NCBI RefSeq assembly: GCF_008806775.1
Contig: NZ_WAEM01000001.1
Coordinates: forward strand, 434,001-498,000
Reading direction: 5' to 3'
Source of the DNA: Flavobacterium luteum
GTDB taxonomy: Bacteria > Bacteroidota > Bacteroidia > Flavobacteriales > Flavobacteriaceae
Length of the DNA stretch: 64,000 nt
Part shown: positions 39,858-48,876 of the stretch, in pieces
Position numbering within the stretch: position 1 is the stretch's first letter
How the letters are laid out: each line of letters starts with the position of its first letter
Notes under the pieces: generated by a model
The model's input: the letters and a program-made list of their open reading frames with translations, nothing else
The model's database searches: none
Told to the model about the DNA's origin: nothing
Position numbers and translations under genes: made by a program

Positions 39858-39865
39858 CAAATTTA
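39858..39865 (-). promoter_or_regulatory. Promoter -7 element of susC
   Basis: TAAATTTG on the minus strand, matching TAnnTTTG, 20 bases upstream of the susC ATG. No good -33 TTTG is found at 17-23 bases, which is what one expects of a promoter that needs an activator such as the regulator encoded upstream. Confidence 0.5.
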
Positions 39866-39990
39866 GCACATTACAACGATATAGTTTCATTATGAATAAT
39901 ACTACAATTGTACATCATTATAATTTTATGACAATAAACCTAAAGAAATTCAGATATAGACTAGGTTTTAAGTAGTTTAAAAACTTTTAA

Positions 39991-40012
39991 ATGATGTAGT
40001 AATGATGTAGTA
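39991..40012. promoter_or_regulatory. Tandem 11-bp direct repeat, candidate operator for susC
   Basis: ATGATGTAGTA occurs twice back to back (39991-40001 and 40002-40012), one helical turn apart, about 126 bases upstream of the susC -7 element and in the gap after the regulator gene. Two identical half-sites on the same DNA face fit binding by a dimeric helix-turn-helix activator. No binding data are available. Confidence 0.45.
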
Positions 40013-40056
40013 GAAGCGAGTTTCGAAAACGTAATAGTGATGTGTTTTAGACAAAT

Positions 40057-42834
40057 TTAGATTTCAAGAAGAAATTTATTTAGGTTTTTGTCTTGATTTA
40101 GTGCTAATTTTTTTCTCAATCGGTAACGATGAAGTTCTACACTCCTAAAAGATATGTTCATTAATGGAGCAATTTCCTTTGATGAAAGATTCATTTTTAA
40201 ATAGACACAAAGTTTTATGTCTTTTGAAGTGAGTAATGGATACTTTGTAGATAAAGATTTTATAAATTCATTGTGAATTTGATTCAGATTATTTTCGAAA
40301 ACTTTCCACTCTTGTTTGTTTACTGCATTTATTTTAATTGCCTTTTTAATTTCACTTTTAAGTTTATTAATATCAAATTCATTATCTAAAATTTGCTGAA
40401 TGTTTTCAATCATTTCGCTTTGCTTTGCAATAGAAAGTGATTTACCCGCAACTTCTGATGATTTCGTTTGAATTTCTAATTCTAAAATATGTTTTTCATA
40501 TTCTTGAACATTCAATTCGTTTTCAGCTTGTAATTCAATTTCTAAAATTCTTTTTTGATGGCGCAATTCCTCTTCTTTCAAGGCTAATTTTTGATTGTAT
40601 CGTATTTTATTCCATTTATAATATAAAAATAAGATTATTGCTATGGCTAAAAGATAAAAAGCAATCATCCAAAATGAAAAATACCAAGGCTTATCTACTT
40701 TAAATTGGTAGTTAGAAACTTCATATAAGGTTATACCATCGCTAAAATATATTACTATTTTATGTGAACCACTATTCAAATTATTTAAAATTATTGTTCC
40801 ATCTTTAATAGGGATTAATTCCTTTTGATCGTTTATTTTATAAAATAAATTGGGTTTATCCGAACCATAAATTCCTGAAACCACGTGCAGTTCTATTTCG
40901 GTATTGTATTTAATACCCGATTTGTTTGAGACTAATTCTTTATTATTATAGGCTTCAACTTTTATAACTGGAATTGCTTTATTGTCTTTCTGTAGTTGCA
41001 AAATAATGAACCCATCGTCAAGATTTAATAAATATTGATCATTATTCCTGAAAATTTTAAGGTTATCATTGATGAGTTTTCCTCTATAATATTTTTCTTG
41101 TATTAAATTCCAAATGAATTTAGTATCGCTTGAATGAATAACATATAACAAGCCCGATTTTAGTACTAAAAAATTGTTGTTGTCAATTGCTACTATGTCA
41201 GAAATATTTTTGAAATAAGAATTAAAGAGACTGTTTCTTTCTAATAAATTGGTAATTGAGTTATAGGTATACCAAGTGTTATTTATAAAAAATAGAATTT
41301 CATTTCTAAACTCAAAAATTTTAACTCCAAAATCATTTGAAATATTGTTTTGTTGAGCAACATTTATAATTTTTTTGGTATTGTACTTTTCATCAAATAT
41401 AACCCGATACAATCCTCTATAATTATCGGCAGCCCATATTTCATTCATTTTATTTTGAGCGACATACTTAATAGGCTTATAGAAATCTTTAATCTGGGTA
41501 TATTGAGAAAAATCATTTTCGTTTTTATAAATGGTAACTCCACTGTATGAAGCTTGTAAAAAATTGGTATATAAATTACTTTTTGTAAAATTCCAACCAC
41601 CATTAATAGCATTAATTTTTGTTAATGTTTTATTTTTATACAAAAAGGTACCTTCATTATGACCTATCACATATTGATTATTAATTTTTGAAATATTCCA
41701 AGCTTGTCCTTTAGAATTTGGCAATAACGTCAAACTATTGTTTTCATAATTAAAAATACCATGATTAGAAGCCAATAGAAACCCGTTATCTTTTGCAGCA
41801 ACAGAATAAACAGATCCTAATGTTCCTGTATTATCTGTAAAAATAGAAACAGGAGAATTGATCTCTACATGAGCAACTCCATTATCTAATCCTAACCATA
41901 AATCATTTTCTTTATCAAAAGCTATACTTAGTACTGAATTATTCATTAACATATTATTCCTATTGATATTAATATAGGAATTGTTTTTCATGTCAATAGA
42001 ATAAACCCCTTCGCTGGCGGTTCCAACTATAAGTTTATCTTGATTTATAAATTTTGCGCAATTAATAATAGCGCCTTTTAGTTTGGAATTTAAAGCATTA
42101 TCCCAAAGGCGTATTCCTGATTCATCAGCTACATAAACGCCATTTTTTTGAGTAAAAATGTATGTATTATTTCCGTTTTTTTCAATAGAATGAACAACAT
42201 TACCTTTAAGAATACTCCAGTTTTCTATTTCTTCGTAACTAGTTCCATTCATCTTAACTATGCCTTCATTAATTGTTGCTAAAAGCAATTCGCCATTAAT
42301 AGGAAAGCAGTACGAAATTTGAAATGGTAATTTTACATCCGTTATTTGTCCGTTCTCAAGAATATAAATTTCATTAAATGATTGGAAGTATATTTTATTG
42401 TTTAATTGTACTATTTTCCAGATTTCTTCATTTCCAGTATCTTTAAATATCTTATTGCTTTTAGAAATAGAAAAATAAATCATTTTGCCATTACTCCTAT
42501 GCCAATATCCAAATTCTTTATAAGACCCTGTATAAATTTTATTGCCTACAACAAGTACCGATCGAATGATGGTTTTGTTAGGGAGCATATATTTTTCCCA
42601 TTTTACACCATCATATCTTAAAAAATAATGATTATTCGCAAAATAAATAGCATTATCTTTTCCTTGAGATAAGCTCCATATTTGATTGTCTCCCTGATAA
42701 TTATACTTACTATAGTTCTCGACAAAAGGAAGTAAATCCTGAGAAAAAGTATTCAAAGAAAAGAGAATAAAAAATAAGATTTTAGCTGATTTATATTTCA
42801 AAATAATAGTATTATTTATCAAATATAATCTCAT
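40057..42834 (-). CDS. Membrane-spanning glycan-sensor/regulator with triple-tyrosine and LuxR-type HTH domains
   Basis: 925 residues. A hydrophobic N-terminal signal/anchor (about 15-32) is followed by a long beta-propeller-like periplasmic part (repeats such as NDLWLGLDNGVAHVEINSP and NGEGTFLYKN-type blades). A Y_Y_Y-like Ig domain (about 640-715) and one transmembrane helix (about 719-741, FWMIAFYLLAIAIILFLYY) come next. The cytoplasmic part is a coiled coil (about 745-800) and a C-terminal LuxR/GerE-type helix-turn-helix (LTSKDIKLCVYLKMNLSSKEIAPLMNIS...VELHRYRLRKKL, about 865-911). It has no histidine kinase domain, so it probably couples glycan binding outside directly to DNA binding inside, like SusR-type regulators. 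It lies directly upstream of susC and 22 bases downstream of the dehydrogenase gene. Confidence 0.88.
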   Translation of the reverse strand: MRLYLINNTIILKYKSAKILFFILFSLNTFSQDLLPFVENYSKYNYQGDNQIWSLSQGKDNAIYFANNHYFLRYDGVKWEKYMLPNKTIIRSVLVVGNKIYTGSYKEFGYWHRSNGKMIYFSISKSNKIFKDTGNEEIWKIVQLNNKIYFQSFNEIYILENGQITDVKLPFQISYCFPINGELLLATINEGIVKMNGTSYEEIENWSILKGNVVHSIEKNGNNTYIFTQKNGVYVADESGIRLWDNALNSKLKGAIINCAKFINQDKLIVGTASEGVYSIDMKNNSYININRNNMLMNNSVLSIAFDKENDLWLGLDNGVAHVEINSPVSIFTDNTGTLGSVYSVAAKDNGFLLASNHGIFNYENNSLTLLPNSKGQAWNISKINNQYVIGHNEGTFLYKNKTLTKINAINGGWNFTKSNLYTNFLQASYSGVTIYKNENDFSQYTQIKDFYKPIKYVAQNKMNEIWAADNYRGLYRVIFDEKYNTKKIINVAQQNNISNDFGVKIFEFRNEILFFINNTWYTYNSITNLLERNSLFNSYFKNISDIVAIDNNNFLVLKSGLLYVIHSSDTKFIWNLIQEKYYRGKLINDNLKIFRNNDQYLLNLDDGFIILQLQKDNKAIPVIKVEAYNNKELVSNKSGIKYNTEIELHVVSGIYGSDKPNLFYKINDQKELIPIKDGTIILNNLNSGSHKIVIYFSDGITLYEVSNYQFKVDKPWYFSFWMIAFYLLAIAIILFLYYKWNKIRYNQKLALKEEELRHQKRILEIELQAENELNVQEYEKHILELEIQTKSSEVAGKSLSIAKQSEMIENIQQILDNEFDINKLKSEIKKAIKINAVNKQEWKVFENNLNQIHNEFIKSLSTKYPLLTSKDIKLCVYLKMNLSSKEIAPLMNISFRSVELHRYRLRKKLALNQDKNLNKFLLEI

Positions 42835-42856
42835 TTTTTATAAAATCAATATTTTA

Positions 42857-44056
42857 CTACAAGGAAACAAAATCTTGAAGATATTGAAATCGTTCCGTTA
42901 GTTTCCCGTTTTCTGTCATTTTGGCTCGTTGAAGGACTCCGTCTTTATCACCATTAAAAAAAGCCGGCACTACATGTTGCATAAACATTTCTCCAAAACC
43001 TTCACTTGCGTCTTTAGGCAATTCGCAAGGTAAATTATCAACAGCCATAACAACAATTGCAGCAGGATGCGTATAAGGTACTTCTTTGTTTTCTATGGGT
43101 AAATAGCCATAGAATGGTTCTGCTATTGTTGAAGATCGTAGCGTACAAGCAACTGGGCCGTTTACATCGCAAGAGATATCAGCCACCACTTTTATTTTGC
43201 AATCTTTAGATTGAAGCATCTGCTGAGTAAGGATAACTGGAGCATCATTTCCGTAAAAATGAGCTGCAATATAAATATCGGACACTTTTGTAAAACGTTC
43301 AAAATCGGAAATATAATCAGTTGGGTTTTTGTAGAAATCACTATTTCCAAGCACTTGCCCATCTTTTCTCTTATTGTAATCTAAAACATCAATTTGAACA
43401 TAAACGGGTTCAGAATATATTTTAGTTAGATAATTTTCGATAGAAACTTGCTTGATTTTGATTCCATCAAGAACTTCTTTAACACCAGAACCTGCTTTAC
43501 CGCATCCTGTAACAACAATTTTTATGGGTGGCAAAATTTGTCTTTTCAGCTTTTCTATTAAAGCTTCTTTTCCAGAAAGTGTTTCTGCTTTAGGTAGATT
43601 GAATAATTCAAATTTAATTCCAAAGGCTCTAATCGCATTATAAGCACCTACTAATCCCGCATATTTTCCAAAACCAATTAGTCGATTACCGTTTTTATCT
43701 ACAATCGTTTCGTGGTCATACAATTCAATATTTTTGGCTAAGATTGCCTGAAGTAACTTTCTATTATGAGGCTGTTTTTTGATAGTGTGAGAAAAGAAAA
43801 AATATTTTTTATTAGGTAGTAAAGCATCAATTGGCACTTCTTTTATACCGAAAAAAATATCACAGTCTGATATGTCATTTGTGACTTCAATACCCAAATC
43901 TGCGTATTGCTTATCTGAAAAAACTCTATTGTCTGAACTTTCTACTTTTATTTCAACATTTGGATAGGTATTTTTTAATCGGACTAATTCCTCTGGAGTA
44001 AAAACAACTCTTCTATCAGGTGGATTTTTTCTTTCTTTTATAATTCCGAACTTCAT
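42857..44056 (-). CDS. Saccharopine dehydrogenase/alanine dehydrogenase-family oxidoreductase (LYS1-like)
   Basis: 399 residues. The N-terminal alanine-dehydrogenase/PNT domain (GIIKERKNPPDRRVVFTPEEL) is followed by FFFSHTIKKQ and RLIGFGKYAGLVGAYNA, stretches that resemble yeast LYS1. The NAD(P)-binding Rossmann motif GCGKAGSG is at residues 184-191, and DISCDVNGPV in the C-terminal part is a substrate-site stretch. Proteins of this type oxidise saccharopine to lysine or act in related amino-acid steps; the substrate here is not certain. It has a good promoter (44117-44086) and is followed 22 bases later by the regulator, so the two may be co-transcribed although their functions look unrelated. 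Confidence 0.85.
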   Translation of the reverse strand: MKFGIIKERKNPPDRRVVFTPEELVRLKNTYPNVEIKVESSDNRVFSDKQYADLGIEVTNDISDCDIFFGIKEVPIDALLPNKKYFFFSHTIKKQPHNRKLLQAILAKNIELYDHETIVDKNGNRLIGFGKYAGLVGAYNAIRAFGIKFELFNLPKAETLSGKEALIEKLKRQILPPIKIVVTGCGKAGSGVKEVLDGIKIKQVSIENYLTKIYSEPVYVQIDVLDYNKRKDGQVLGNSDFYKNPTDYISDFERFTKVSDIYIAAHFYGNDAPVILTQQMLQSKDCKIKVVADISCDVNGPVACTLRSSTIAEPFYGYLPIENKEVPYTHPAAIVVMAVDNLPCELPKDASEGFGEMFMQHVVPAFFNGDKDGVLQRAKMTENGKLTERFQYLQDFVSL

Positions 44057-44085
44057 TTTCTATTTAATTATCTATATTTTGAGAC

Positions 44086-44117
44086 CAAATGTACATCTTT
44101 ACTATATCGTTTTCAAA
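44086..44117 (-). promoter_or_regulatory. Promoter of the dehydrogenase gene
   Basis: On the minus strand TTTG (44117-44114), 20 bases, TACATTTG (44093-44086). Exact consensus. Transcription would start near 44079, about 22 bases before the ATG at 44056. Confidence 0.75.
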
Positions 44118-44254
44118 ACTTTTTAATTAAAATTGACTATTGATTATTGAAAACGAATAGGAAGAAAAAAGTTAATAAATAGTGTATAATAGTTAACAAA
44201 GCATTATAATAATAAAATATAACTTTGATTATATTTGTTTTAAGCTAAAAAACA

Positions 44255-45451
44255 ATGACTTTAAAATATTCCTTATCAAATTATATCTTTCTCTTTTTAT
44301 GCACGCTAACCATTGGCTGCACCAAACAAGATAAAACGGATACTTTAGATTCAGAACTGTCTGAAAGCGGATTGCCTATGATGCAACCATCTAAAGTAGA
44401 TTATCCGTCAGTTAACGCTAATTATAAATCAACAAAAAAAGCAGCTATAGAAAACTATTGTCAAAAATACTGGCGAAATGAAAGTAGCAATTTGAGTTTT
44501 CTGGTAGCAAAAAATGGCCAAATTTTATATGAAAGATACCAGGGAATTGGTAATAGAAGAACACAAGAACCGATAACTAAAGATACTCCTCTACATATTG
44601 CGTCAGTGAGTAAAGTACTAACAGCAACTGCCGTTTTACTATTAATTGATACTGGTAAAATTGATTTGGATCAGAAGGTAAATACTATTTTAAAAAGTTT
44701 CCCTTATCCAGATATTACCATACAGACCTTATTGAATCACCGAAGTGGGTTACGGAATTACGCCTATTTTACAGAAGATAAGGGAGTTTGGGATCGTAAA
44801 AAAACATTGACCAATCAAGATATTTTAAATCTCTTTACAGAAAAAAATATTGAGTTAGAATCTCCAACTGATAAAAGATTCTGTTATTGCAATACCAATT
44901 ATGCCATGTTGGCTTTAATTATAGAAAAAGTAACAGGATTAAACTATCGTGAAGCTATGCAGCAAATGATTTTTAAGCCTTTAAAAATGAACAATACTTT
45001 TGTTTTTGACATTGATAAAGACAAAGAAAGGGTTACTCCGTCCTACAAAGGAAATAATATGGAGCTAGCCTTTGATTATTTAGATGGTATTTATGGTGAT
45101 AAGAATATCTATTCCACACCAAGTGATTTACTACAATTTGATTTAGCCAGAAATGCGCCCTCTTTTTTAAACCCTGATTTGAGAGCAAAAATTTATAAAG
45201 GGTATAGTAACGAGCACAAAGGCACAAAAAACTATGGATTGGGCATTCGCATGATAGAGTGGGAAACGGGACAGAAATTTTATTTCCATAACGGATGGTG
45301 GCACGGAAATACTTCTTCCTATATTTCACTAGGAAAAGAAGGAGTTACCATTATTGCATTGTCTAATAAGTTTACTAAAAATGTATATTCGGTTCGAAAA
45401 TTGGCACCGCTTTTTGGAGATTATCCTTTCGAATTTAATGATGAAGACTAG
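44255..45451 (+). CDS. Serine hydrolase lipoprotein (class C beta-lactamase/PBP4-like fold)
   Basis: 398 residues. Lipoprotein signal with Cys22 (LTIGCTKQ). Active-site motifs of the beta-lactamase/penicillin-binding fold are Ser117-x-x-Lys120 (HIASVSKVLTATA), Tyr211-x-Asn213 (CYCNTNY), and FHNGWWHG near residue 348 in place of the KTG motif. TLLNHRSGLRNY is the usual conserved stretch of this family. Family members are D-aminopeptidases, esterases or carboxypeptidases; true resistance activity is not implied. It is monocistronic and divergent from the dehydrogenase gene. Two -7-like elements (TAACTTTG 44220, TATATTTG 44230) lie upstream, without a clear -33. Confidence 0.9.
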   Translation: MTLKYSLSNYIFLFLCTLTIGCTKQDKTDTLDSELSESGLPMMQPSKVDYPSVNANYKSTKKAAIENYCQKYWRNESSNLSFLVAKNGQILYERYQGIGNRRTQEPITKDTPLHIASVSKVLTATAVLLLIDTGKIDLDQKVNTILKSFPYPDITIQTLLNHRSGLRNYAYFTEDKGVWDRKKTLTNQDILNLFTEKNIELESPTDKRFCYCNTNYAMLALIIEKVTGLNYREAMQQMIFKPLKMNNTFVFDIDKDKERVTPSYKGNNMELAFDYLDGIYGDKNIYSTPSDLLQFDLARNAPSFLNPDLRAKIYKGYSNEHKGTKNYGLGIRMIEWETGQKFYFHNGWWHGNTSSYISLGKEGVTIIALSNKFTKNVYSVRKLAPLFGDYPFEFNDED

Positions 45452-45525
45452 TTTGGATACTTGTTAATTTTTATTACTACATTTTACGATTTCGTTAACC
45501 TAGAAATCTCGTATTTATACTTATA

Positions 45526-45555
45526 TTTGCACTCCAATTGATAATTATACCTTTG
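45526..45555 (+). promoter_or_regulatory. Promoter of ssrA
   Basis: TTTG at 45526-45529, 18 bases, TACCTTTG at 45548-45555. Exact consensus. Transcription from about 45562 would give a short 5' leader that RNase P removes to the mature end at 45574. Confidence 0.8.
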
Positions 45556-45573
45556 TAATTATGAATTGTAAAT

Positions 45574-45966
45574 GGGGTCGACTGGTTTTGACAGCAAGTC
45601 GAATTGAAAAGTAAGCACGTCGAGAACTGGGACAATTCTCGTTAATAAAAGGTTTCAAAACACATACACGGCGAAGGAAACTACGCTCTTGCTGCATAAT
45701 CTGAATTAAAGTAAGATTAGCCACGTCCTACAAGGTAGGAAAGTGAGATTTCTCTCAAAAGCCTTGGTTTGTGGCGGTTGGTTAAGAGGAATCGTAAAAA
45801 TAAACCTAGATTTCCATAAGCTTCGGGTGGATTTCGAAATTAAGAAGCTAAGCGTTTGGTGGTTGTTTCTGTCCTAGCCCAACGTCGAAAACCTAAACAG
45901 GAACTAAGCGTGTAGAAAGTTTTTTAGTTGCTTGTTTGGACGGGAGTTCGACTCTCCCCGACTCCA
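45574..45966 (+). ncRNA. ssrA: Transfer-messenger RNA (tmRNA)
   Basis: About 393 bases. The 5' end GGGGTCGACTGGTTTTGACA and the 3' end with a T-arm (GGGAGTTCGACTCTCCC) and CGACTCCA form the tRNA-like acceptor: GGGGTCG pairs with CGACTCC (one G-U pair), followed by discriminator A; the CCA end is not fully encoded (ACT follows). The message part at 45670-45699 reads GEGNYALAA and then TAA, a typical Bacteroidota tag ending in ALAA. It rescues stalled ribosomes and tags the peptide for degradation. The 3' end is the probable integration site of the neighbouring element, and the terminator after it belongs to that element. Confidence 0.97.
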
Positions 45967-47479
45967 CTAGAGTGGACAACTCGATTTTTTTCGATAATTG
46001 TCCACTTTTTTTATTTTTTAAATCATTGTTAATCAACAAGATATACCTTAAAACATCGTTGATTCTAGTAGTTCGACATTTTTTTCCATCAAATTCAAAT
46101 TTTTCGGGGAATATCGAACTAATTAGTTGTTGTTTATCTCTAATTGCTGCGTTAGCATAGTGGACTTTTAGATTTGACAAGGCATCTACCCCATTTTTTA
46201 GCCAAGTCAAATAATCACTATTCATCTTTTTAATGTTATTAATTTCATCAGTAAGACTAAACTTTTGCGCAGTATATCTGGCCATTGTATCACTATATTG
46301 CTTGTGTTCAATTTTACCGTCTATAAATAAATCTTGTAATTTTTCAATACGTTCTAAAACATCATTTAAAGTTTTGACTAATTGAGTATGTTTTAATTTG
46401 GAATCTTTTGCATCAACCGATAATAAATCTTTAACCATCAACTGATAAATTTCTTTTGACTCTTTAGTGAAAGTAAAATCATCTAATATGCTTATAAATA
46501 AATTATTAACTAAATCCTTTGGATAACGCTCATTACTACAATAATTACAATGGTAGTAGAAATAATGATTCCCCGTTGCGCTTTTAGAACGACTTCCAGT
46601 TAACTTTTCGCCGCATTTAGAACATGAAAGTAAACCTCGCAAAGGCAATTCCTCTCTTAGTGACTTATAAACAGGTAATTTTCTAATTTTCTTATTGTCC
46701 GACAACATTTGCTGCACTTCAAAATATAGATTTTCGGGAATAATTGCATCATGAATACCCTCAATAATCATCAATGGTTCATCTTCGCTTTTGGGAACAA
46801 TTATTTTACCCATGTAAATTGGATTTCGCAATAACTTTGAGAAATTACTTCTACTTATCTTAATTCCTTTTTTATAAACTTCTTCCCTTAATTCACTTTG
46901 CAATTTACCTATAGCTATCTGCTCAAAAATATATTTAATATGATGTGCTTTAGAAGAAGGAACAATTATAGGTTTATTATTTTGGTCTCTTATGTTTTTA
47001 TATCCTAAAGGTGCAATCCTGCACCATCGACCAGCTTTTAATGAGCCTCTTATACCACCTTTTATTTTGATAGACCTTCTATCGTTATCAATTTCTGGTA
47101 TAGCAAGAAAAATAGCGAGCATGGCTTTATTTTCTGGAATACTCATATCGATTGGTTGCTCTACTGCTTGAACTTTTACACCATACTTTTCTAGAGTTCT
47201 TAACATTACTAAAGAATCTGTTAAGTTGCGGGAAAATCTGTCCCACGAAGTAATTAATAACAAATCAACTTCCCCTTTATTCTTTTTTACAAATTGTAAA
47301 AAATTTTGAAATTCTGGTCTATTAAAGTCTTTTGCAGAATGGTCTTCTCTGTAGTGTTTAACTATCGAAATACTATTTTTATCACAATACCTAGTAAGTT
47401 GTTCAAATTGAACATCTAAACTATACCCTTTAGCTTGTTCTTCGCTACTAACCCTGCACATTATTACCGCTTTCTTCAT
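45893..47479 (-). CDS. Large serine recombinase (integrase of the element)
   Basis: 528 residues. The N-terminal resolvase domain has the catalytic Ser11 in CRVSSEEQAKGYSLDVQ and the conserved LLITSWDRFSRN, ending near residue 150. A recombinase domain (PLGYKNIRD..., SRSNFSKLLRNPIYMGKI) follows, then a zinc ribbon CSKCGEKL...CNYC (about 285-320) and a coiled-coil region. It performs site-specific integration and excision. The last 23 residues or so are encoded by antisense ssrA sequence and the preceding ones by the ssrA terminator, so the reading frame runs across the attachment junction and its C-terminus would change on excision. The true functional end is probably upstream of about residue 490. 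A possible 44-codon gene precedes it by 5 bases. Confidence 0.95.
   Translation of the reverse strand: MKKAVIMCRVSSEEQAKGYSLDVQFEQLTRYCDKNSISIVKHYREDHSAKDFNRPEFQNFLQFVKKNKGEVDLLLITSWDRFSRNLTDSLVMLRTLEKYGVKVQAVEQPIDMSIPENKAMLAIFLAIPEIDNDRRSIKIKGGIRGSLKAGRWCRIAPLGYKNIRDQNNKPIIVPSSKAHHIKYIFEQIAIGKLQSELREEVYKKGIKISRSNFSKLLRNPIYMGKIIVPKSEDEPLMIIEGIHDAIIPENLYFEVQQMLSDNKKIRKLPVYKSLREELPLRGLLSCSKCGEKLTGSRSKSATGNHYFYYHCNYCSNERYPKDLVNNLFISILDDFTFTKESKEIYQLMVKDLLSVDAKDSKLKHTQLVKTLNDVLERIEKLQDLFIDGKIEHKQYSDTMARYTAQKFSLTDEINNIKKMNSDYLTWLKNGVDALSNLKVHYANAAIRDKQQLISSIFPEKFEFDGKKCRTTRINDVLRYILLINNDLKNKKSGQLSKKIELSTLVESGRVELPSKQATKKLSTRLVPV
45938..45970. other. Probable attachment-site junction at the ssrA 3' end
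   Basis: The tRNA-like 3' end of ssrA abuts a recombinase gene, the classical layout of an integrated element. Up to 45966 the sequence is tmRNA; beyond it is element DNA. A second copy of the last bases of ssrA (the far attachment site) was looked for by eye downstream and not found, so it should lie beyond 64000. The exact crossover bases cannot be fixed from one end. Confidence 0.6.
45971..46012 (+). terminator. Terminator after ssrA, inside the recombinase reading frame
   Basis: Perfect 9-bp stem AGTGGACAA / TTGTCCACT, with an inner TCGA/TCGA pair in the loop, followed by a T-rich tract. It ends ssrA transcription. On the other strand the same bases are codons of the recombinase C-terminus. 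Confidence 0.88.
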
Positions 47480-47484
47480 ATTTG

Positions 47485-47619
47485 TTAAGAATTATTATAA
47501 CTTCTTACTGTTTGTTTTGCTACTAGCTCCAAGAACTCCAAAATTTTTTCAATTTCCTCATTCGTAAGTTTAGGATTTCTTTTTAGTAAAATTTTTTTAT
47601 ATTTTTCAAATAATACCAC
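47485..47619 (-). CDS. Possible 44-residue protein upstream of the recombinase
   Basis: Open frame from GTG at 47619, the only start candidate after an in-frame stop, ending 5 bases before the recombinase ATG. The product (VVLFEKYKKILLKRNPKLTNE...) is charged and helical. Its tight coupling to the recombinase gene is the main support. No family is recognised. Confidence 0.4.
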   Translation of the reverse strand: MVLFEKYKKILLKRNPKLTNEEIEKILEFLELVAKQTVRSYNNS

Positions 47620-47695
47620 ATTTTATTTAATGTGCTTCACTTTCGGTTTTTCCGATAAGCTTACTATGTAACTTAAAATCTGAGTTCTTCAGTAT

Positions 47696-48610
47696 TTATA
47701 ATTTTATTTTTTGTGTATTCTCAAAATTAACAATTTTTCCATCAACCGTATCAATAGAAATGGTTTGATAATCTCCTTTCTTAATATGCTCTAAAAGTCT
47801 ACTTTCCAATTTTACTTTTTTTAAAGTGGTCACTTCAATCATTTCCATTTGGTCATTTTTAAATCTTATTTTGATACTTTTTACATCATTGTACCCTTTT
47901 CTAATCTGTTTCAATAATTTATGCTCATTTTTAGTTAATATAGAGATGGTTCTTTCTTCATAAGAATTTTCGCCATCAACTAAAAAATTGGATATGATGT
48001 CACTTAAAGAAACACTAAGGAAAGTTTTTGATAATAATTCCATTGGAATCCCAGGCTTATTTATTAGATCAAAACCTCTGAATGCTTCTGTTGAAATAGG
48101 AAAGTAAAATCCAGGCATTTCTTTAAAAAAAAGGAAAGACCATTTCACACCACTTATTATAGCACTTGCCATAATAGTTTCAAAAATACTAATCTCAATA
48201 TTCAAGTTTTCATCATAGTTTGAATCTGAAATCGCATTTAATTCTTCAATAGCTTCAGATCCAAGTTGCTGTTTTACATTCTTGCTATCGACTTTACTTG
48301 CCTCTATTAGTTCCCCTTGTTTTACAAGCTTAAATATTTCAGTTTTACACAACAAAATTTCATCATAAGTAAATCCGTATTGCCTTAACTCCTGGATAAT
48401 TTTAACCCAAGTATATTCGATATAATTTAATTTCTTCCAATCGCCCTTATCAGAATCTCCCCCTATAGATAGTAAATTATATCGCTCCCAATTGACTAAA
48501 TCTGAATAAACGATGTCAATTTCCGTTTTTAAAAAAACACGTTCATTAAGTACATTTAGTAACTTTTCAACTTCAGATGGGTTATTTTCAAAACTCACTC
48601 TATTAATCAT
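47696..48610 (-). CDS. MerR-like helix-turn-helix protein of the element
   Basis: 304 residues. About residues 35-95 look like a MerR-type winged helix-turn-helix (VYSDLVNWERYNLL ... YTWVKIIQELRQYGFTYDEI). The remainder has no recognised domain but contains a hydrophobic stretch (TIMASAIISGVKWSFLFF) near residue 150 and a basic C-terminal part (LLKQIRKGYNDVKSIKIRF). It is probably a regulator of the integrated element. A -7 element TATCTTTG (48632-48625) lies about 15 bases upstream of the start, and the gene is divergent from the small genes to its right. Confidence 0.65.
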   Translation of the reverse strand: MINRVSFENNPSEVEKLLNVLNERVFLKTEIDIVYSDLVNWERYNLLSIGGDSDKGDWKKLNYIEYTWVKIIQELRQYGFTYDEILLCKTEIFKLVKQGELIEASKVDSKNVKQQLGSEAIEELNAISDSNYDENLNIEISIFETIMASAIISGVKWSFLFFKEMPGFYFPISTEAFRGFDLINKPGIPMELLSKTFLSVSLSDIISNFLVDGENSYEERTISILTKNEHKLLKQIRKGYNDVKSIKIRFKNDQMEMIEVTTLKKVKLESRLLEHIKKGDYQTISIDTVDGKIVNFENTQKIKL

Positions 48611-48670
48611 ATTCTATTTTTTTTCAAAGATATGTAAAAAAGATTGTAATATTAATAACTTTTATTATTT

Positions 48671-48859
48671 TTGTTTTTTTTAACAATAAATTCTTGTGAA
48701 AAAAAACTATCTGAACAAAAATATCGAAGTCACGACTTCAAGTATTTGAATTGGTTATCCAACCAATCGATAATAAAGCATAGTGAGAAAGAAATTTTGA
48801 TTTCACTAGATCAGGAGATATTTAGGTGGTACAGGAATCATTTCTCGAAAAAATATTAA
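48671..48859 (+). CDS. Small hypothetical reading frame
   Basis: 62 codons if read from TTG; no ATG or GTG is in frame. It overlaps the longest form of the next frame by 34 bases. The product is polar with an aromatic C-terminal part (EIFRWYRNHF). Coding is uncertain: a TATTTTTG promoter-like element at 48666-48673 overlaps the proposed start, which would argue against it. Confidence 0.25.
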   Translation: MFFLTINSCEKKLSEQKYRSHDFKYLNWLSNQSIIKHSEKEILISLDQEIFRWYRNHFSKKY

Positions 48860-48876
48860 CCAATAATAAACTTAAA

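Noticed and set aside
44220..44237. Two -7-like elements before the serine hydrolase gene as a defined promoter
   Set aside because: Neither has a TTTG or TTG at the required distance, so I mention them only in the gene entry.
45936..46160. 74-codon open frame starting in the ssrA 3' end
   Set aside because: It is antisense to the recombinase gene and begins inside the tmRNA; no sign of translation.
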